From positions 1,610,728 through 1,674,727 of the forward strand of contig JAJEKV010000022.1 of assembly GCA_021234155.1 (NCBI GenBank): a stretch of 64,000 nt of DNA, in the 5' to 3' direction. Position 1 is the first letter of the stretch. Each line of letters begins with the position of its first letter. Source of the DNA: Isoetes taiwanensis (taxonomy: Eukaryota > Streptophyta > Lycopodiopsida > Isoetales > Isoetaceae). A program made the translations under genes and the position numbers. Shown one piece after another: positions 59,237 to 64,000 of the stretch. The notes beneath the pieces were generated by a model. That model searched no databases, was not told the DNA's origin, and saw only the letters and a list, made by a program, of their open reading frames with translations.

Positions 59237-60078
59237 CGCCCCATTCATCGTGATCTGCCTCAGACAATTGTTGTTCAAAGTGGACCCATGTTCTTTCCTT
59301 TCAAGCTACGATTGTTAAATGGCCCAAAGCTAGCTCTCATGTTCCCTGAGGCCCCTCTCTTTGCTCAGTATCGTAAGTGTTATCAGCAGGCTCCTCCAGT
59401 TGCCTCTGCCACAAATCCTACTCCTAGCTCTGCTCCTTCTTCAATGGATGTCTCTCGTCCCCCTGTGACTTCCCTCTATATCTATTCCAGCTGCTGGTCC
59501 CACGTCTCTACTGCTGGATCAACAGAGGCAAAGGTTGGATGAAATTCAGAGGTCGCAAGAGCAAGTTGAAGAGGTTTGTGGGCAGTACATGGACATTGAT
59601 CGTCGTGGTGCCCACCCTCCACCTAAACATCCACCTGCTCTTCATCAACCTCGAAAGTTAGCTAAGGGTTGTAACACCTCTGTATCCCAGCTCTCCTCAG
59701 CACTTGCTATACATGATTCTGCTCCTTCTGTTGCATGTGGTCGCTTTGCTCCACTCCAATGGGCTGACTTGGTTGAAGATAATACTGTTTTGTCAACGGC
59801 CCAAGTTACATCTTCGAACTCTCCTGAGATTCCAGTAGTCACATCGGATTTGACGCTGTTACAGGTTCAATGTGGTTAGCCTCTTAAGCAGAGCCTTCTC
59901 TCCTTTTACTTATCTAGTATGGAGTAAGCACATGGTACATGGTGTCGCAGGCTCATGTTCCAGCAGCACCCTCTTGTGCTTATACAACTAGATGAGAAAT
60001 ATTCATTTTGTACTTATTCTTGCTGATTAATAAACATTTTTGTTCGTCCTTAAAAAAAAAAAAAAAAAAAAAAAAAAA
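59237..60078 (+). mobile_element. 5'-truncated ORF1-only retroposon with 11-bp target duplication
   Basis: TTCTTGTAGCA stands before the element (59226-59236) and again right after its poly(A) (60079-60089), a target-site duplication as made by LINE machinery. The insert encodes DLPQTIVVQSGP and LRLLNGPKLALMFPEAP, homologous to LPYCIVVKSGP and LKLLNGPELAHLFPD of the 11.3-12.9 kb element, then proline- and serine-rich sequence with frame changes. After the stop at about 59879 there is a ~170-bp tail, a canonical AATAAA (60029) and about 26 adenines. No reverse transcriptase is present. The copy is truncated and frameshifted. Confidence 0.82.
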
Positions 60079-60273
60079 TTCTTGTAGCATTGAAGAAAGC
60101 TTACGGGCAGCGTAAATGTCTAGAATGTAAACGTCTAGAATGGACGGCTGGGATTGATGCCTTGCTACTAGAATATGCATATCGCATCTTCCTAGCAGAG
60201 TTTAGCAGAATTATATATGTTTAGTTGCTAGAAAGGAAAGTGCGCTTTTCATCTAATTCTTCCAATCTTGAGT

Positions 60274-63147
60274 ATGGAAAGCTCATCAACGCCTGTCCCA
60301 TTTCCTTTGCTTAAACAGCCGTATAATCCATGCACCATTCCATACAGGTCCCATTCCGATCCTCCTCGACAAGCTACTGCCACAGAGCTTCTTTGGATCA
60401 AAATTTTCCGCAAAGCCATTCCATCCTTCAGGTATGTATAGCATTAGCACTCTTGACGCAAACAAATAGCACTCTTGACGCAGGAGTTCTTATACAGAAG
60501 TGCACTACTGACACAAAGAAAGCATTTTTCTTGTTCTTTTGTTTGTGGATTGTTATATCAAAGATCTGTTTGTGAGCTACATTTGTATCAGGTCATCTAT
60601 GGCCACAATATAAATCACTTTGCAGAATCCACATTGATTCTTATGTTTGAACAAGGAGATGTGTGAAATCTTTGGCTTATTTGCTTTTTATCTGGCAGGA
60701 AAAGGGCAGAGCTTGATGATTCGGTGACTGATGCCCCCTTAAGAGCAGCCAAATTTGCTGACAGGTCTTTATTTTTTAGATTTAATTTTTCCATGTTTGC
60801 ACTATCTAGAATGGGCTTTGGAAGTAATGGTAGAGATTTCTACATGCTAAGTGGAATAACGGTTTTATATGCATATTTAAACTTGCATTATTTCAAGATT
60901 AATGGTCGTCTTGCATAGGTATGCTAGTATTCTGGACGACCTTGAAAAAGACCCAGAGAGTCATGGAGGGCCTCCTGACTGCATAGTATGTATTGGTGAG
61001 ACTATTAAAGGGTTTCAAGCTTCTATTGGTCTCTGAGCTTTTCTTTAGCTTCTTTGCAGGCTTCGTGAACTATGTCTTCATGAACTTGGCTTCCGGGATA
61101 TTTTTAAAAAAGTCAAGGTTTAAAGTTATATCCCTTTGCCTGCTACTTGAGCTCATAAAATTTCAGCAGACCAATACCTTGTTTCATGCACATGAAGGAT
61201 GAAGAAAATGAGAAAGCAATAATCTTATTCAAAGAAGCAGTAAAATTTGCAGACTCTATTGAGGATACAGGTGACCGTATTGAGCACCTAGTTAAAGGAA
61301 TTTTTGCCGGAAATTTATTTGATCTTGGTGCGGCACAGGTTTGTAAAAACTATGTGGAATCTCGTTATTCTACCTTTTGAAATGGTGTCTGATCATTTCT
61401 GGATAAATTTCTTTTGAGAAGCTTGCAGAGGATTATGAGAACAATGGAATGTCCTTTCTTGACAGCTTCAATAAGCTGTTATCTCGGCCATGGGTGGTAG
61501 ATGATTTGGATATTTTCAAGTCGCAGTGGCTGATAAGACCATGGGAAAAGGTAATAGATAGTTGTTCTTACTTCGCTGGACTCACTGCGTTTGTTCTTAT
61601 GAAGGGCGTATTTAATCAAAACAAGAATGTAGTCGCATTTGTTCTGGAACTTTTCTTGATGTCTCCAGAAACTGCAATACATTTAGCTTTCCATTCTATC
61701 TTTATGTTTTTGGATAATATGATTCTATGGACTCTATCCTTAGTTAAATGCATCATAATCAGCTGTGTTAATGGTATATGCTATTTAACCTGTCTCTGCA
61801 GGTTGTCATATTTGTGGATAATGCGGGCGCTGATGTTGTCCTAGGTATTCTTCCATTTGCAAGGGAGCTCCTTCGCCAGGGCACGAAGGTTAGAAAAATA
61901 TGGAGGGAACATGAACTTCATGGCTTTTCTTGAGTTGTAATATGCCAATTTATTGATTCAATTTTGAACAGCGTAGTCTCTGAGCTTTTCTATAAAAGAA
62001 CATTGAAGACATTACATATTTCGCTGTTAGATTAGTCTATAACTGATATTTTCAAAGTAAGGCATGATGAACTTTTATTCATTTATACTTCCCTTTCAGG
62101 TCATACTCGCTGCAAATGATATGCCCAGTATCAATGATATCACTTACATAGAGTTGCTTAGCATTGTTTCAAAGGTATGCATTCTAGAGGCAGCAGTTTT
62201 ATCAATTTCTTCTTTTGAAGTGCGCTGTAAATGAGTTAGTGAGTCTTGTTATACAGATTAAGGATGAAACTAATACAATACTTGGGGTAAATGCGAATGA
62301 CCTCTTGGTTATAAATTCGGGCAACGACTTGCCTGTAAGTTTTGGAAACTCTTTGGTCGTTCAACTCAAATGTGTATTTGGTTTGGCTGGAATCTAGTAC
62401 GTAATACGGTAGTTTGTCTGGTCTCATCTATTATCCCACTTTCAAGACCTTAAGAGGCGAAATTGTGTAAGCTATGATCACCTTTATGTCATGTATGTAG
62501 GAATTGTGAAGGTAGTTCTGTTTGAGTGGATTAATTGCTTGAAAGAACTAGACCTCCACGATGTTTTGAAATTTCGATTGCAGACTCGCACCACATTTGC
62601 AACCTTGGTTCTATTACTTAGCCATGAATCTCCAAACTCTTGAAATTGAAGGGAGGACTAGCATGTTAATTAAACCAAAGAGATGCAAGATGGTAGCAAC
62701 ATTCAGTGGAAATTCAGAGACTGATAGAACTCGCACAAGTGTACAAATATTAAAATCCATTCTTTGTCTCTATCTGTTTTTTTTTTTTTTTTTTTTTTTT
62801 TTTTGGGCGTGTGTGACAATGGTAGCAGAAATAAGTAGCAGTTCTGGTTTTGTGTTGGGATGGAGACTATTTAGAGTGTATTACCTCTTTCCATTTTAAT
62901 AATGTCCCAAGTGCATCCTTTAAACAGGTAATTGATTTATCATTTGTCTCCCCTGAGCTCGCGTTTATAGCAGCTGATGCGGATCTTGTGGTTTTGGAGG
63001 GCATGGTATGGTTGTTATAGGTGCAGCCAAAAGTAAAATTTATACTTGGTATATTATGGTAATAGATCTTCGTTGCTATTTCAGGGTCGAGCTATTGAGA
63101 CTAATCTTCTTGCCGAGTTCAAATGTGATGCTCTCAAAGTAGCCATG
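60274..63147 (+). CDS. DUF89 (ARMT1-like) damage-control phosphatase, 3' end missing
   Basis: Eleven exons join in phase to 337 codons: 60274-60431, 60699-60764, 60919-60985, 61049-61117, 61198-61338, 61422-61550, 61802-61888, 62100-62174, 62257-62334, 62928-63005, 63085-63147. The protein matches the stand-alone plant DUF89 protein typified by Arabidopsis At2g17340 and the C-terminal domain of plant and animal PANK2/PANK4, which dephosphorylates 4'-phosphopantetheine and its damaged forms in the cytosol. Landmarks are CTIPYRSHSDPP, HGGPPDCI, ELGFRDIFKKVKDEEN, GIFAGNLFDLGAAQ, VIFVDNAGAD (metal-binding Asp-Asn near residue 216), INSGNDLP and DADLVVLEGMGRAIETN. Exon 4 starts at 61049, not at the nearer AG at 61059, because only that choice keeps frame and gives LLCRLRE. 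The family's final ~30 residues (KHxEVAEFLG...) are not found before the window ends; a poly(A) run and other insertions occupy what should be the last intron. Confidence 0.88.
62780..62804. repeat. Poly(T) run in DUF89 gene intron 9
   Basis: About 25 consecutive T in an unusually long intron (62335-62927). It could be the tail of an antisense retroposon; the neighbouring sequence is not recognisable. Confidence 0.6.
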
Positions 63148-63198
63148 GTCTGTCACTCCCCTCTCAGTAGGTTAATTTAGTAAAGATGTGCCCCCTCC

Positions 63199-63223
63199 AA
63201 AAAAAAAAAAAAAAAAAAAAAAA
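63199..63223 (+). repeat. Poly(A) run after DUF89 exon 11
   Basis: A 25-base A run preceded by GTGCCCCCTCC. It may be the 3' end of a short retroposon in the last intron of the DUF89 gene. Confidence 0.6.
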
Positions 63224-64000
63224 CATATACGTAGTAGATGTTAATCAATCTCTTCCTCCCTCTGTCCCTTTTCCTCCCTCTTCATTCTCTCTTTGGAGCC
63301 CTGCACATGTAGTGCTTAAAATATTAGAACACAATGCACTGTTCCAAGCCGTTCGCATTCACAAATAGACCCTAAGACATTGACATGATGGTCAGAGAAG
63401 AGAAACACATCCAAAATGAGGTCTAGCCCAATATAATCAGCTGTCACTTCAGAATGGGCCGATATTGTAGCATCTTCAATTGTATGTGACATTTATACAG
63501 TCAGTGATGGGAGATACAATTTCAAAGAGATCTGGTACCTGTTCTCATCAACTGAGATAGCAGCAGCAAGACCAGTCATGATGAAACAATCCAAAGAAGG
63601 AAGCAGCATCAAGATACATGATGCACATCTCAAGCCACAAAAGAAGAAGCAGCAGCAGCAGCAACAAGGGAAGTGGAAATGATAAATTTTGTAGGGCTAT
63701 TTTTCAAACTTATTGAGTATAAGCAAGAGAACGTTGCAATGAAAAAGACGAGAGACAAAGCACCAAGAAGGCATTCTGGAAGAACCGGAAGAGAAAACAC
63801 AACTATAGATAGAGATCAATTGGGCTGCTAGATATGTGAAGGTCCATTTGCTATATAATTAGGAAGTATGGAACCATAAATGGAAAAGGAGTCTTCAGGA
63901 CCTGTCGTGTTAAAGAAGGATGTTCGCATCTGGTCAGTTTTGTTTGACCATCTGTTTTCAGGATAGTTACTATCTAGCAAACCATAAAGTTGCCCTCCAA
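63224..64000. other. Probable last intron of the DUF89 gene, A-rich
   Basis: No exon resembling the DUF89 C-terminus is visible. The stretch from 63500 to 63800 is purine-rich with a short (AGC)n run near 63650, in character like 12.9-14.4 kb. Confidence 0.4.

Overview
This window is nuclear DNA from a land plant. It holds a plant-type Midasin gene, a plant DUF89 phosphatase gene, a pentatricopeptide-repeat relic, plant retrotransposons primed by initiator-tRNA-Met, and telo-box promoter elements. I cannot place it to a lineage from sequence alone. Only two protein genes look functional, and most of the rest is transposon debris.

Layout. 0-4.2 kb: a broken reverse-strand transposase-like gene (DFAENY / SDG / GHGKG motifs) split by a LINE 3' end, then a PPR relic. 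4.2-7.3 kb: a complete but non-autonomous LTR retrotransposon with 5-bp target duplication, primer-binding site and an array of small GTAC palindromes. 7.3-9.4 kb: an intron-containing relic of ribosomal protein S3 plus short duplications. 9.4-16 kb: a Ty3/Gypsy chromovirus 3' end, a poly(A)-tailed ORF1-only retroposon, a purine-rich stretch and a decayed LINE. 16.2-44.3 kb: an intact Midasin (MDN1) gene. I could join 77 exons in phase into one reading frame of about 5,537 codons; two introns use GC donors and several introns host transposon fragments. 44.3-60.1 kb: repeats, including a solo Gypsy LTR inverted relative to the one at 9.4 kb, two LINE fragments, a GTTCCC-rich terminal-inverted-repeat element, a tandem duplication carrying hAT transposase ends, hairpins, and a second ORF1-only retroposon with an 11-bp target duplication. 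60.3-63.1 kb: a stand-alone DUF89 (ARMT1-like) phosphatase gene whose last exon is missing from the window.

The two working genes are housekeeping genes with no evident functional link. Midasin is the AAA+ remodelling ATPase of 60S ribosome assembly, and its promoter region carries a TATA box, G-box and telo-box, as expected for a ribosome-biogenesis gene. The DUF89 protein is likely a metabolite damage-control phosphatase. The most unusual signals are the CpG-clustered divergence between two otherwise near-identical LTRs, the DFAENY-type element, the ORF1-only retroposon family, and the GC-AG introns of MDN1.
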